From NCBI GenBank assembly GCA_017303505.1, contig JAFLCP010000060.1, positions 1 to 41,760 of the forward strand: a stretch of DNA of 41,760 bases. Reading direction: 5' to 3'. Each line of letters opens with the position of its first letter. The stretch's first letter is position 1. Of this stretch, positions 41,723 to 41,760 are shown piece by piece. This DNA is from Planctomycetota bacterium. GTDB lineage: Bacteria > Planctomycetota > Planctomycetia > Pirellulales > Pirellulaceae. The notes under the pieces were generated by a model. It was given only the letters and a program-made list of their open reading frames with translations. It was not told the DNA's origin and did not search any database. A program made the position numbers and the translations under genes.

Positions 41723-41760
41723 GCCTGTAATTGTACGAGGATAAGTCCCCAAAATCAATG

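Noticed and set aside
1..41760. Search by eye for CRISPR arrays, insertion sequences, complete transposases, rRNA or riboswitches
   Set aside because: No regularly spaced repeats, no complete transposase or IS ends, and no recognisable structured RNA were seen; only the truncated recombinase indicates mobility.

Overview
The window looks like part of a planctomycete chromosome, probably a Pirellulales relative. This is inferred from family resemblance: many small secreted Cys/His-rich proteins of no familiar family sit beside heavy-metal efflux genes, together with an ECF sigma/anti-sigma pair and middling GC content. No rRNA or tRNA was found, so the taxonomic call is soft. Most of the window is a dense heavy-metal (copper/silver plus divalent cation) resistance island.

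Layout. (1) 1-4130, all + strand, is mobile or defence DNA. It holds a DUF262/GmrSD-like putative restriction protein, small unknown genes, a DUF2924 protein, and a serine recombinase cut after its first ~78 codons and fused in frame to the last ~54 codons of a TolC-type efflux protein. (2) 4131-8025 is a patchwork: a secreted Cys/His-rich protein, a GNAT-like acetyltransferase, a lipoprotein fragment, a metallothionein-like 18-Cys secreted protein and a 22-Cys four-helix-bundle copper-storage protein. (3) 8049-11698, minus strand, is copZ-copA followed by an acyltransferase. (4) 11894-14160, + strand, is a methyltransferase translationally coupled to a flavoprotein, with no obvious metal role. 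(5) 14274-23830, + strand, is a possibly self-regulated operon: two small Cys-rich secreted proteins, a strong terminator hairpin, an ECF sigma factor, a Cys-rich zinc-finger anti-sigma factor, two proteins with CCxxC metal-binding modules, a double-length periplasmic adaptor and a large RND pump. (6) 32830-23910, minus strand, is a complete tripartite efflux system (TolC, adaptor, RND) with four accessory Cys/His-rich proteins. (7) 41722-33189, minus strand, is a CzcBA-type system (adaptor, RND), a lipoprotein carrying the same Cys/His motif as the adaptor, a membrane-anchored thioredoxin and a Zn/Cd-type P-type ATPase.

Working together, the two P-type ATPases would move Cu(I) and Zn/Cd from cytoplasm to periplasm. 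Three RND pumps would then move periplasmic metal across the outer membrane, and only one intact outer-membrane channel is encoded here. Secreted Cys/His-rich proteins would buffer or hand over metal. The only recognisable regulator is the ECF sigma/anti-sigma pair; the anti-sigma factor has six cysteines on its predicted periplasmic side and is a candidate metal sensor.

The strongest observations are the double adaptor, the recombinase-TolC chimera, the Cys-rich putative sensor anti-sigma factor, the terminator placed just before the sigma gene behind a CC-repeat microprotein, the recurring small Cys/His-rich proteins upstream of efflux modules, and a metal-binding motif shared by a lipoprotein and an adaptor of the same operon. 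Functions are assigned from recognised motifs only; no database search was possible.
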